Shown here in pieces: positions 1 through 7,554 of a stretch of DNA of 64,000 nt. Numbering within the stretch: position 1 is the stretch's first letter; each line of letters starts with the position of its first letter. Location of the stretch: contig NZ_JARJEF010000015.1 of assembly GCF_029697505.1 (NCBI RefSeq), positions 1-64,000 of the forward strand. Direction: 5' to 3'. The notes beneath the pieces are model-generated. The model saw only the letters and a list, made by a program, of their open reading frames with translations, was not told the DNA's origin and made no database searches. The stretch comes from Pseudophaeobacter profundi (GTDB lineage Bacteria > Pseudomonadota > Alphaproteobacteria > Rhodobacterales > Rhodobacteraceae). The position numbers and the translations under genes are program-made.

Positions 1-120
1 GGCTGCAAAGAAAACAGGAAAGGAGACCGCAACATTGACCACATCATAAACTACAGCGCATAACTGAAGGTGGGTCAAATCTCGGTGAAAATACCGGGTC
101 AGTTCTCAGTGACAATCAAC
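1..120 (+). mobile_element. Right end of an IS21-family-like element (partial)
   Basis: Two imperfect direct repeats, at 72-89 (GGGTCAAATCTCGGTGAA) and 96-113 (GGGTCAGTTCTCAGTGAC), lie 24 bp apart and end at a CA dinucleotide near 120. Multiple terminal repeats of this kind are typical of IS21-family ends. A 15-codon open tail at 2-49 in frame 2 (reads AAKKTGKETATLTTS, then stop) could be the C-terminus of an IstB-like ATPase entering from the left. The element body is outside the window, so the family call rests on the terminal repeats alone. Confidence 0.5.
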
Positions 121-130
121 AATCACAAAC

Positions 131-155
131 CAGAAAGCTCGCTTTCCTTTCTTCC
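131..155 (-). repeat. Shared purine-rich leader motif, copy 1
   Basis: Read on the minus strand this is GGGAAGAAAGGAAAGCGAGC followed by TTTC. It contains the 14-bp palindrome GAAAGCGAGCTTTC and resembles the motif before genes at 4760, 9537, 10084 and 11855. Here no gene follows; the IS end begins about 10 bp further on, so the gene once served may have been displaced. Confidence 0.4.
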
Positions 156-166
156 CAACCTTCAGT

Positions 167-472
167 TCAGCGCTGGCGCCTGAGAGACTGTGCCACCTCC
201 CCGCCGAATGCTGAGCCCCTCCCCTGCCCGTCTGGTCTCAAATGGCTGTCCTGGGTATTCTCGTCGCCCTCCTCCGATTCCGCGATGAAGAACTCTGCCT
301 CATCCCCGTTCAGCCGCAGCCCGCTCCGGTCGGTCAGTCCGATGGTGCTGCCGTTCGGCTCAAACGTGATCAGGTACTGGCCGAGTCTGTCCTTGTGCAC
401 GCGGTAGCCGGTGTTGGCCCAATGTACGGTCTGACCTGCATCGATGGCGGCTTTGATCTCTTCGAGTGTCAT
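167..472 (-). CDS. Small plasmid protein of unknown function (101 aa)
   Basis: The 101-residue product opens with a short helix (MTLEEIKAAIDAGQTVHW) and continues with alternating hydrophobic and charged residues that suggest a small beta domain; the C-terminal third is low-complexity and charged. There is no signal peptide, membrane segment or cysteine. A good ribosome binding site (GAGGGGG) precedes the ATG. It lies 13 bp after the stop of the helicase-methyltransferase gene in the same direction and is probably its co-transcribed last gene. I do not recognise a named family. Confidence 0.6.
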   Translation of the reverse strand: MTLEEIKAAIDAGQTVHWANTGYRVHKDRLGQYLITFEPNGSTIGLTDRSGLRLNGDEAEFFIAESEEGDENTQDSHLRPDGQGRGSAFGGEVAQSLRRQR

Positions 473-485
473 GATCGCCCCCTCG

Positions 486-3400
486 CTATTCTGCTGCCAC
501 TGAAGTTACGTCCCGCGTGGCGTCTGGTCCGGTTCCAACAATCCGGGAGAGGATGCCCAATGTGTCGACACCGTCCCCATGCGGCAGGAAAACACGAAGC
601 TGGAAGGCGATGATCTCCGTGAAACACCCCATTGCTTTGAGGCCATCGATCATTCCCTTGTCCGCACCGCCCAGCTCGAGGCGCATTTCGCCCGCGACAC
701 GGCGGCGGGTCAGGGTCAGGCCGCGGCCCAGATCGACCTGGGCAGTGGTGCCTAGGGCGACGGTCAGCATTTCTTCTGGGGTTTTTGGGTTGGAAACGAG
801 GAAGCGTGCGCGCAGCGCTGCCGCCCCTTCCTCGCTCAGCGTGCGACCGATCATGCTGGTTCCGCCGTCGGGCGTGACCCGGTAGATGCGTTCATTTGTG
901 GTCGGGATATCCTTCCAGATCGGCAAGAGCAGCCCGGTCAGCAGGTAGAGCTTCGTCATGCTGGTTTTTGGCAGGGACGCGGCTTCGTCATCCCAGAGCC
1001 GGGTGAACTCTGCCCTCCCGATCTTTTCCCAGGCTGAAGCCTCAAACCGGGTCTCCTCGAGATAGCTGGACCCATTGGGCCGCACTGCCTTGCGCATCAG
1101 GGTGACAATGTCCTCGTCATACATCTGCATGGGCCGCGCCGAGATAAGCGCCGCGCGGCCGGAAGCACGGTTGACCATCGGTCGTTTGTCGGGATTGCGC
1201 GAAATGGCCTCTTCCGCGTCCAGCACATACACTGGGTCGGTCACCTCGAGCCCGATGATCCGCGTCACCGCGCCGGATTTCGGGCAGGTCCAGAGATCCT
1301 CGGTGGAGACCTGTTCGATCTTTTCGCCACGCAGGGTTTCCACGCCGAGATCGAGCGTGCCTGCCGCGCGCGCCCGTTCAGTCTGATCGGCAATCCGCCT
1401 CATGAACTCGGCAAAGAGCGCGTTCTGCATATGGATGGGTAGCGCCAGCACCCGGTTCAGAAACCGCTGGATCGGCGGAAGCTCCTCAAGGAGCACCCCG
1501 TCCTTGTCGATCAGCCGCAAGGCCGTCCAGTCGGTGAAGCTCTCGTAGCTCATCGCCTCAGCGCGCCCGGCGGCAAGATCGGCGAAATACCCACGCAGAG
1601 CCGCCCGCGCGATCGGGCTTTCGAGATTGTCCTCCTCGCGGAACATGCCCTGCGAGCCGGTCTCGCGCTGACCCTTGGTCAGGGCCCCCAGCTGGTCGAG
1701 GCGTTTGGCTATAGTCGAGGTGAAGCGCTTTTCGCCATGCACATCCGAGGTGCAGACCCGGAAGAAGGGCGCGCTGACCTGGGCAGAGCGATGCGTGCGG
1801 CCGAGCCCCTGGATGGCCGCATCCGCGCGCCAGCCTGGCTCCAAGAGGTAGTGCCGCCGCCGTTTCTGGTTCTTCGCCGTTTGCGCTGCGTGGTAGGACC
1901 GGCCCGTCCCACCCGCATCGGAGAAGATCAGGATATTCTTCTCGCCGTCCATGAAGGCTTGGGTCTCGGATGAATTGCTGCTGGCGGCGCGCTTCTCGAT
2001 GAAGAGGTGGCCATCGTCCGCCTTCAGAGGTCGAATCGACCTTCCGGTCACTTCGGCCACGGCCTCGTCGCCAAAAGCCCAGAGGATCTGATCGAGCGCC
2101 GAGGGGATCGGCGCCAGCGTCATCAACCCCATCATGGCCGCATCGCGCAGGGCGAGCGCCTCGCGCGAGACAACCAGCGCCCCGGTCTCATCCCGCAAAG
2201 GTTCCGCCACCATATTGCCGTCGATCTCCACCAGCTTTTGCGCATGGATCGGGAAGGCCTGTTCGAGGTAGCCCAGAACATAGTCTCGCGGCGTCAAGGC
2301 ACCCTCGACGAGTTCATCCTCCGGGTCCATCGCCTCAAGCCGACGCTTCAGCAGGCTCTCGCCTGTCGAGACCACCTGAATGACGCAGGCGTTGCCCGCC
2401 GCGAGGTCATCCTCGATGGCGCGGATGATGGTCGGGGCTTGCATGCCCATCAGGAGATGGTTGAAGAAGCGCTGCTTGGTGCTTTCAAACCGGGACTTGG
2501 CCGAGGCGCGTGCGGCCGAGGCATTGGTCTCGCCCGAGGCATTGTTGACACCGGTCGCCGTCAGCGCCGCCTCGAGATTATGGTGGATCGTTCGAAACGC
2601 ACCCGCATAGGCGTCGTAGACCTCAACCTGGGCCGGGGTGAGCGCGTGTTCGAGCACGTCATACTCTACGCCGTCGAAGCTGAGGGCGCGGGCCGTGTAG
2701 AGGCCGAGCGTCTTGAGATCGCGGGCAACCACCTCCATGGCCGCGACACCGCCTGCCTCCATCGCCGAGACGAAACCCTCGCGGCTCGGGAAGGGGTAGT
2801 CGGGGCCTTGTCCCCAAAGACCGAGACGCGCGGCATAGGCCAGGTTATGCACGCTCGTGGCGCCCGTGGCCGAGATGTAGAAGACGCGGGAGCGGGGTGC
2901 TGCCAGTTGCAGCCGCAGGCCCGCAAGGCCCTGCTGCGAGGGTTTGACCCCCCTGCCCTGCTCAGACCCTGCCGCGTTCTGCATGGCATGGGCCTCATCG
3001 AAGGAAAGAACGCCGTCAAAGTCTTCACCCATCCAGGCTAGGATCTGGCCCAGTCGCGTGGTGCCGCATTTGCCCGCGGACCGCAGCGTGGCGTAGGTGA
3101 CAAAAAGGATACCGTCGCCCATCGGGACGGGCTGGTCCGGTTTCCATTTGGAGAGCGGCTGGATGTCGGCGGGCGAGCCGCCGAGATCGGTCCAATCGCG
3201 GATCGCGTCCTCGATGAGCGTGGCGGATTTCGAGACCCAGATCGCCTTTCTGCGTCCGGCCAGCCAGTTCACAAGGATGAGCCCCGCGCATTCGCGCCCC
3301 TTGCCGCAACCGGTGCCATCTCCGAGGAAATAGCCGAGGCGATAGGCCCGTGCATCGGGGTCATCATCGGCGCGCGTCAGCTTGGTCTGGTCGTCATCGA

Positions 3401-4760
3401 TAGCGAACCGACCGGACAGATCGCGCCCATGGGCATCATGTGCCATGACGATGGTCTCGAGCTGCGCCTCGGAGAGATGTCCCTCCTCGATCAGCCTGGC
3501 GGGCAAGCGCAAGTCATCACTGCCCGTGTTTGAGGGCACCGGCGGCGCGACAGAGGCCATGGCGATGCTTTCAACGAGCGGCGTGGGATGTTCCTGCGCA
3601 CCCGCAATCTCGATCCGCTGCGGCCGGTAGCGCGCATAGATGTCCGAGATGGGCGTGTTGTCGCGCGGGGCCTCAAAGCTTGTGAAGCTGAGCGGGATGG
3701 CAGCATTGGCGCGGGGTTTGGAGGCAGCGAAAGGCGCACCGGCGGTCTTGCGTGGGGCAGCTACTGGACGAACCGGCCGCCCATGATGGATCGCCGCCGC
3801 CCTTTGGGCGGGGCGCATCTCAGGCCGGGTCGCGGCCACGGCGTCAACAAAAGGAAGGGCTTCCTCCAGATCCTGAACCGCGGCGCGGATGAGTTCGCCA
3901 TCGTCCTGCACCTTGTCGAAGACCATCAGCTGGGTTTCCACAGAGGTGCCGAGCTTGCGATAGACCTGTCCCGGCATCGTCAGCGCCAAGCGCGGCGTCA
4001 GGAGACCGCAGGCGCGCGACCAATGCGCGCCATCACGTTCCGGGCTGAACCCCGGCGGCATGATCGCCACCAGCCGCCCGCCGGGCGCGAGACGCTTTGC
4101 AGCGCCGATGAGATGTTTTGCAGCGATGTGCTTGTCCCGGGAGCGGTCGACCGAGGAAGCGAAGGGCGGATTCATCACCACGACGTCGGGTAGAACCGGC
4201 GTCTGCTGCAGATCGTCGATATGCTCACCGTCATGGCCCGTCACCTCGCCACCGAAGAGGGCGCGCAGGAGGCGCTGGCGAAAAGGGTCGATCTCGTTGA
4301 GCAAAAGCGTGGCACCGGCTCGGGCGGCGAAAGCAGCCAGGGCACCGGTGCCAGCCGAGGGCTCCAGCACGGTCTCACCCTTGCGGATCGCCGCGGCCCG
4401 CAAGACCAACGCCGCGAATGGCAGCGGCGTGGAAAATTGCTGCAGCCGGATTTGCTGCTCTGACCGGCGGGTTTCCGTCAGCAGCCTTGAGGCAAGCAGC
4501 TTTGCAGCGGCGATGTCACCTGCCACGCCGTTCCCACGCAGCAGCACCTGGACAGCCGCGGCCTGCATCAGGTCATAGGCCATGCGCCAGTCCCAGGCAC
4601 CTCCGGCATCGCTGCCATGAAACGTCTCGCGCATGATGCGCGCAAGCGCTGAACTGCGCAGAGGTAGATGGTCGATCTCCGCGCCGATTTGCGCGATGGC
4701 ATTGGCGAGATCACTGTCGGAGATTGGGAAAGCCGGGTTTGCCGGTTTGGGCCTGGACAT
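486..4760 (-). CDS. Methyltransferase / strawberry-notch-like helicase fusion
   Basis: A 1424-residue two-part enzyme. The N-terminal part is a class I SAM-dependent DNA methyltransferase fold with a SAM-binding motif (EPSAGTG, about residues 133-139) and the N6-adenine-type catalytic motif NPPF (about 197-200). After a Pro/Ala-rich linker comes a superfamily 2 helicase core of the strawberry-notch family: Walker A GTGCGKG near 482-488, a DEAH box further on (LSFDEAHAMQ), and the conserved C-terminal domain with an arginine-rich RTHRS motif. An ATG 14 codons inside the longest frame is preferred because AAAGGA lies 8 bp upstream. Such giant proteins are common on alphaproteobacterial plasmids beside ParB-like and ArdC genes, as here. 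The exact role (DNA modification or defence evasion during transfer) is not established. Confidence 0.85.
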   Translation of the reverse strand: MSRPKPANPAFPISDSDLANAIAQIGAEIDHLPLRSSALARIMRETFHGSDAGGAWDWRMAYDLMQAAAVQVLLRGNGVAGDIAAAKLLASRLLTETRRSEQQIRLQQFSTPLPFAALVLRAAAIRKGETVLEPSAGTGALAAFAARAGATLLLNEIDPFRQRLLRALFGGEVTGHDGEHIDDLQQTPVLPDVVVMNPPFASSVDRSRDKHIAAKHLIGAAKRLAPGGRLVAIMPPGFSPERDGAHWSRACGLLTPRLALTMPGQVYRKLGTSVETQLMVFDKVQDDGELIRAAVQDLEEALPFVDAVAATRPEMRPAQRAAAIHHGRPVRPVAAPRKTAGAPFAASKPRANAAIPLSFTSFEAPRDNTPISDIYARYRPQRIEIAGAQEHPTPLVESIAMASVAPPVPSNTGSDDLRLPARLIEEGHLSEAQLETIVMAHDAHGRDLSGRFAIDDDQTKLTRADDDPDARAYRLGYFLGDGTGCGKGRECAGLILVNWLAGRRKAIWVSKSATLIEDAIRDWTDLGGSPADIQPLSKWKPDQPVPMGDGILFVTYATLRSAGKCGTTRLGQILAWMGEDFDGVLSFDEAHAMQNAAGSEQGRGVKPSQQGLAGLRLQLAAPRSRVFYISATGATSVHNLAYAARLGLWGQGPDYPFPSREGFVSAMEAGGVAAMEVVARDLKTLGLYTARALSFDGVEYDVLEHALTPAQVEVYDAYAGAFRTIHHNLEAALTATGVNNASGETNASAARASAKSRFESTKQRFFNHLLMGMQAPTIIRAIEDDLAAGNACVIQVVSTGESLLKRRLEAMDPEDELVEGALTPRDYVLGYLEQAFPIHAQKLVEIDGNMVAEPLRDETGALVVSREALALRDAAMMGLMTLAPIPSALDQILWAFGDEAVAEVTGRSIRPLKADDGHLFIEKRAASSNSSETQAFMDGEKNILIFSDAGGTGRSYHAAQTAKNQKRRRHYLLEPGWRADAAIQGLGRTHRSAQVSAPFFRVCTSDVHGEKRFTSTIAKRLDQLGALTKGQRETGSQGMFREEDNLESPIARAALRGYFADLAAGRAEAMSYESFTDWTALRLIDKDGVLLEELPPIQRFLNRVLALPIHMQNALFAEFMRRIADQTERARAAGTLDLGVETLRGEKIEQVSTEDLWTCPKSGAVTRIIGLEVTDPVYVLDAEEAISRNPDKRPMVNRASGRAALISARPMQMYDEDIVTLMRKAVRPNGSSYLEETRFEASAWEKIGRAEFTRLWDDEAASLPKTSMTKLYLLTGLLLPIWKDIPTTNERIYRVTPDGGTSMIGRTLSEEGAAALRARFLVSNPKTPEEMLTVALGTTAQVDLGRGLTLTRRRVAGEMRLELGGADKGMIDGLKAMGCFTEIIAFQLRVFLPHGDGVDTLGILSRIVGTGPDATRDVTSVAAE

Positions 4761-4798
4761 GGGGATTTTCCTTTGGATCAGGGTCTGAGTTCCAAAGG

Positions 4799-4826
4799 AC
4801 AAAAAGCCCGCTTTCGCTTTTCAGGG
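4799..4826 (-). repeat. Shared purine-rich leader motif, copy 2
   Basis: Read on the minus strand it is CTGAAAAGCGAAAGCGGGCT followed by TTTTG. It lies about 40 bp before the start of the helicase-methyltransferase gene. It includes AAAGC-GG-GCTTT, which could form a very short stem. Confidence 0.5.
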
Positions 4827-4863
4827 TGACGGGGGTCAGACCGCGCTGACCTCCAAGGCTTGG

Positions 4864-5016
4864 TCAGGACTTGGGTTCGACCTCCCGTTTCGCATCAATC
4901 AATGCCTGTGCGGCCTGCATCACCTGAACCTGAGATATTCCCGTGCGTGCATCCTCCAGCGCGGCCTGTACCTGCGCGCAAAACCACTCGTCATACGAAT
5001 TCGCTTCAGCGGCCAC
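4864..5016 (-). CDS. Orphan RelB/ParD-type antitoxin-like protein (50 aa)
   Basis: GTG-initiated 50-residue ORF with a strong Shine-Dalgarno (GAGGAG, 7 bp). The product begins MAAEANSYDEWFCAQVQAAL and continues with EDARTG and a helical tail with the pattern VMxxxxALIxAKR. This matches the pattern of small stability-determinant antitoxins that sit upstream of RelE/ParE toxins (YDEWxRxxVQxALxDPRP...VMxxxxxLIxxKR). No RelE/ParE gene follows: the next gene downstream is the helicase fusion. It overlaps the upstream 54-aa ORF by 11 bp. The assignment is by pattern only. Confidence 0.6.
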   Translation of the reverse strand: MAAEANSYDEWFCAQVQAALEDARTGISQVQVMQAAQALIDAKREVEPKS

Positions 5017-5170
5017 GGAAATGCTCCTCTAGGCCCCAGTCCAGAAGCTTGCCGAGGTCATCGGTCATGTCTGCAGCGCGCACCGCAAATTGGGAATGCT
5101 TCCATTTAATCCGAGACGCGCCTTGCTCATCGGTGCCGAGGTGCGGCTCTTCCTTACCCGTTGGGTCCAT
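5006..5170 (-). CDS. Small acidic protein of unknown function (54 aa)
   Basis: A 54-residue ORF starting MDPTGKEEPHLGTDEQGASR, with GGAG 8 bp before the ATG. It is hydrophilic, with a predicted helix MTDDLGKLLDWGLEEHF near the C-terminus. Its 3' end overlaps the antitoxin-like gene by 11 bp, so the two are probably translated together. It is too short and unlike RelE/ParE to be called the toxin; a protein partner or second antitoxin is possible. Confidence 0.5.
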   Translation of the reverse strand: MDPTGKEEPHLGTDEQGASRIKWKHSQFAVRAADMTDDLGKLLDWGLEEHFRGR

Positions 5171-5265
5171 TGCGCTTTCTCCGACTATACTATGGGTCGA
5201 TGCTACATCACCCAGCCTGGCGTCGTAAACGGCAATGCCGTAAGGTTCACAGCAAACTGGGCCAC

Positions 5266-5784
5266 TTACCGATCTGGCGCCGCTTCAAGGGAAGTTTCGA
5301 ACCGCTTGCCCGCCGCTGCAGCTTCTTTCAAGAGCGCATCGAAATTGTCAGGTGGATTGCCATCTTCCAACATCCCTTTGAACGTCGCATAGGCATCCGT
5401 CTTGCTGCCGTAGGCGCGCAGGGTCTTGTCGTCGTTCACCCAGGCCACCACGATGACCTTCGCATCGCTGTTGAACCGATAGAACAGCCGATACTGCTGG
5501 AAGAATTTCGCCCGGAACCAATGCTTGCGGTGATCGCCGAGTGTGCCGCCTTGCCGGAAGGCCGCGGCTCCCGGATCTGCCGGTATGGCCTCGGCGACCA
5601 GCTTTAAGATGGCGGCCAGCCGTTTCGTGGAATTTTTCTTGCGCCAAGTCTTGGGATCGCGTGCCTTACGCGCCTCGACCTCCACGGTCAGCCCTTCGAG
5701 CTGGTCCAGAAAGAGCGGATGCGCATAAATCGACCATCCGTTCACGACAAGGGGCGCTTGGGCGGGCACGCTATCGCCGCTCAT
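5266..5784 (-). CDS. yhaV: Type II toxin YhaV
   Basis: 172-residue RelE-superfamily ribonuclease toxin of the PrlF-YhaV module. The sequence shows the family landmarks: VNGWSIYAHPLFLDQLEGL at the N-terminus, a KRLAAILKL helix, the HRKHWFRAKFFQQYRLFYRF core with basic residues of the active site, and VVAWVNDDKTLRAYGSKTDAY. YhaV normally cleaves mRNA in a translation-dependent way and is neutralised by PrlF. The start overlaps the end of the antitoxin gene by 4 bp (ATGA), the standard order for this pair. The length matches the family (about 155-170 aa) and it appears intact. Confidence 0.93.
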   Translation of the reverse strand: MSGDSVPAQAPLVVNGWSIYAHPLFLDQLEGLTVEVEARKARDPKTWRKKNSTKRLAAILKLVAEAIPADPGAAAFRQGGTLGDHRKHWFRAKFFQQYRLFYRFNSDAKVIVVAWVNDDKTLRAYGSKTDAYATFKGMLEDGNPPDNFDALLKEAAAAGKRFETSLEAAPDR

Positions 5785-6107
5785 TCATCCTCGATCGATA
5801 GCGGCGCATCGAGATCGACGTCAACGTCTCCGACCAGTGCGGCAAGACGGTCATGCAAAGCCCCATCGAACGCCCGAATGCGGTCCGGATGCGCCTTGAT
5901 ATCGGCCTCGACAAAATCGAGAAAGGCTCCGAGCACGGGATCTTCCTCGTCGCTGCGCACGGGCTCGATATAGACCCTGCCACTCGGCTCGGTGCAGTAA
6001 CGAATCTGGTCGCCCTTGCCCAGCTTGAGCTGTTTGCGCACACCCGCCGGCACGGTCGTCTGATACCGATCCGTGAGTTTCGAGACATCTTGTGCGAGGG
6101 CTGTCAT
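5781..6107 (-). CDS. prlF: Type II antitoxin PrlF (SohA)
   Basis: 108-residue antitoxin with an N-terminal AbrB/SpoVT-like DNA-binding fold, TDRYQTTVPAGVRKQLKLGKGD, that would bind its own promoter. The acidic C-terminal half (EEDPVLGAFLDFVEADIKAHP) should wrap the YhaV toxin. A GGAG Shine-Dalgarno precedes the ATG (AGGAGACTGCC). It is first in a two-gene operon with yhaV, and a promoter with an embedded inverted repeat lies just upstream. Role: neutralises the toxin and stabilises the plasmid by post-segregational killing. Confidence 0.93.
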   Translation of the reverse strand: MTALAQDVSKLTDRYQTTVPAGVRKQLKLGKGDQIRYCTEPSGRVYIEPVRSDEEDPVLGAFLDFVEADIKAHPDRIRAFDGALHDRLAALVGDVDVDLDAPLSIEDE

Positions 6108-6145
6108 GGCAGTCTCCTGAAGAAAAGGTTCTTTGCTGCCCGCGA

Positions 6146-6174
6146 TAGGTAATGCATTTGCATTGCCTTGTCAA
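6146..6174 (-). promoter_or_regulatory. prlF-yhaV promoter with inverted repeat
   Basis: On the minus strand a perfect -35 (TTGACA, 6174-6169) is followed after 17 bp by a weak -10 (TACCTA). Inside the spacer and touching the -10 is the 14-bp inverted repeat AATGCAAATGCATT (6151-6164), well placed for autorepression by the AbrB-like domain of PrlF. The promoter is seen; the operator role is inferred. Confidence 0.55.
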
Positions 6175-6231
6175 GACAAGCCGCAGCATCTGCTGTCGCC
6201 GGGCAGGTCGATGAACCGTCCGGCGCAGGAC

Positions 6232-6885
6232 CTAATTTCGCCCCGCCAGGAACTCCGCCAGCACCGGGCTAGCCGCACCTTTCGCGGAGCTGAGCAGCTT
6301 CGAGCCTGCAAGCGAGGCCTTCGACAGGCGCACGAGCCCACCGGTTTCCTCGATGCGGTAGCAGCGGCGCTTTTGCCGCCCGCGCCTGTAGTGGGTCGCG
6401 GTGACAATCTGGCAGGTACTGCCATCGGTGAGCGTCACAGGTGCTGCGAGCTTGATCTTGTCGCCTTCCTCGTAGTCCGGGATCGCAGCCCAGTCCTGGC
6501 AGCGCTGGCGCCAGGCATGAGCATAGCTGTCTGGGTCTTTCAGCTCGGACAGCAGGGCCAATAGGCTCAGTGGCGCGCGGGATTCGACCGGTCCCGCGCT
6601 TTCCTCCATGTCCTTGTAGCCCCAGCAGCCGTCATCATATCGGGTAAGGAATACGGCGGCGAAAGTGATGAAGCCATCCGCATCGGTGAGATAGGTCGTG
6701 TCTTCGACAGGGGTGCCGTCGATATTTGTGACCTTTGCCGCCGCATACCAGGTTGAGCCGACCTTGCAGGCCTTGACCAGTTCAGTTTTGCGCGTGTCGC
6801 CATGAGAGGTGCATAGCCGGGCGATTTCCGCTTTCTCATCCGCGTAGGTCTGGACGCGGCGATCGGTATAGAAGAGCCAACCCAT
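6232..6885 (-). CDS. Plasmid-conserved protein, MGWLFYTDRR type (217 aa)
   Basis: 217-residue cytosolic protein starting MGWLFYTDRRVQTYADEKAE. It contains a segment rich in Trp/Tyr (WYAAAKVT, CWGYKDMEES) that looks like a small beta fold and a basic segment (HYRRGRQKRRCYRIEE). It has no signal peptide or catalytic motif I recognise; it may correspond to the DUF6927 family, but I am not sure. The start overlaps the stop of the preceding gene (TGATG), so the two are translationally coupled. Related proteins occur on rhodobacterial plasmids next to ParB-like and ArdC genes. Confidence 0.75.
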   Translation of the reverse strand: MGWLFYTDRRVQTYADEKAEIARLCTSHGDTRKTELVKACKVGSTWYAAAKVTNIDGTPVEDTTYLTDADGFITFAAVFLTRYDDGCWGYKDMEESAGPVESRAPLSLLALLSELKDPDSYAHAWRQRCQDWAAIPDYEEGDKIKLAAPVTLTDGSTCQIVTATHYRRGRQKRRCYRIEETGGLVRLSKASLAGSKLLSSAKGAASPVLAEFLAGRN

Positions 6886-7478
6886 CACGCCGCCCTCCGG
6901 TCATCGATTTCCATCAGCGCATCGAGCGGCACGCGGTAGGGCTGCATGGCGTCGAAATCCTCGCAATTGCCGCAGTTCTGCACGATCGCGAAGGTGTCGC
7001 AGGCATCCTTGAGAATGACCCGGAAGGTGCCGCCGAGGCCCGAGGGCACCTCGTAGGTCCCGCCGATGAGATAGTCCGAAGCCCGGTGCACGAAGACGCG
7101 GATGCTGTGGCCATCGGTGGCGAGCCGGATGGCCCCCCGCCCCCGGTCGATGAGCACCTGCACGTCATCCAGGATGTCGGTGTAGAACTGGCCGGTCAGA
7201 TCACGAAACGCCATGCGGCGCTGCGCCATCCAGTCGGTATCCCGAAACGGGTTCATGCCATTGGCGAAAGCAAAGGAAGGATCGGCCTGTTCGGTGGTGA
7301 CGATACGGGTGGTCGTGCCATCGATGCCATTTGAGCGCAGATGCACACCATTGCCGACGATGAGGATCAGGGCGGGCTTGTCCACGGGCCCGTTCCAGTT
7401 GGGCAGGAAGGTTTTGCAGGCGCGCGCATGTGCGATTTGCGCCGCAACAGCGGAAGCAGAGAACTTGAGAATAGCCAT
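6885..7478 (-). CDS. Plasmid-conserved protein of unknown function (197 aa)
   Basis: The start at 7478 (MAILKFSASAVAAQIAHARA) is preferred over the longer frame because GGAAAG lies 9 bp upstream, in the same layout as its neighbours. The product has a central mixed alpha/beta region and a C-terminal segment with paired cysteines (NCGNCEDFD), which could bind a metal or be chance. It has no signal peptide. It follows the ParB-like gene in the same direction and overlaps the next gene by 1 base (TGATG). No function can be assigned. Confidence 0.75.
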   Translation of the reverse strand: MAILKFSASAVAAQIAHARACKTFLPNWNGPVDKPALILIVGNGVHLRSNGIDGTTTRIVTTEQADPSFAFANGMNPFRDTDWMAQRRMAFRDLTGQFYTDILDDVQVLIDRGRGAIRLATDGHSIRVFVHRASDYLIGGTYEVPSGLGGTFRVILKDACDTFAIVQNCGNCEDFDAMQPYRVPLDALMEIDDRRAA

Positions 7479-7510
7479 AGGGATGTCTTTCCGTTGGGTG
7501 TGGGAGGGTC

Positions 7511-7544
7511 GACCCGCGCGGGCGGCATGGTCCACGCGCGGGTC
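7511..7544 (-). terminator. G+C-rich hairpin after ParB-like gene
   Basis: A perfect 10-bp inverted repeat, GACCCGCGCG / CGCGCGGGTC, separated by 14 bp, lies 11 bp after the ParB-like stop codon and before the next start. There is no U-run, so it may be a partial terminator or an mRNA stabiliser between two genes of one transcript. Confidence 0.45.
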
Positions 7545-7554
7545 GCGTGATGGC

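Noticed and set aside
2007-3041. Long plus-strand ORF (344 codons) opposite the helicase fusion
   Set aside because: It lies wholly within the minus-strand helicase gene, has no recognisable domain and is a by-product of high third-position G+C.
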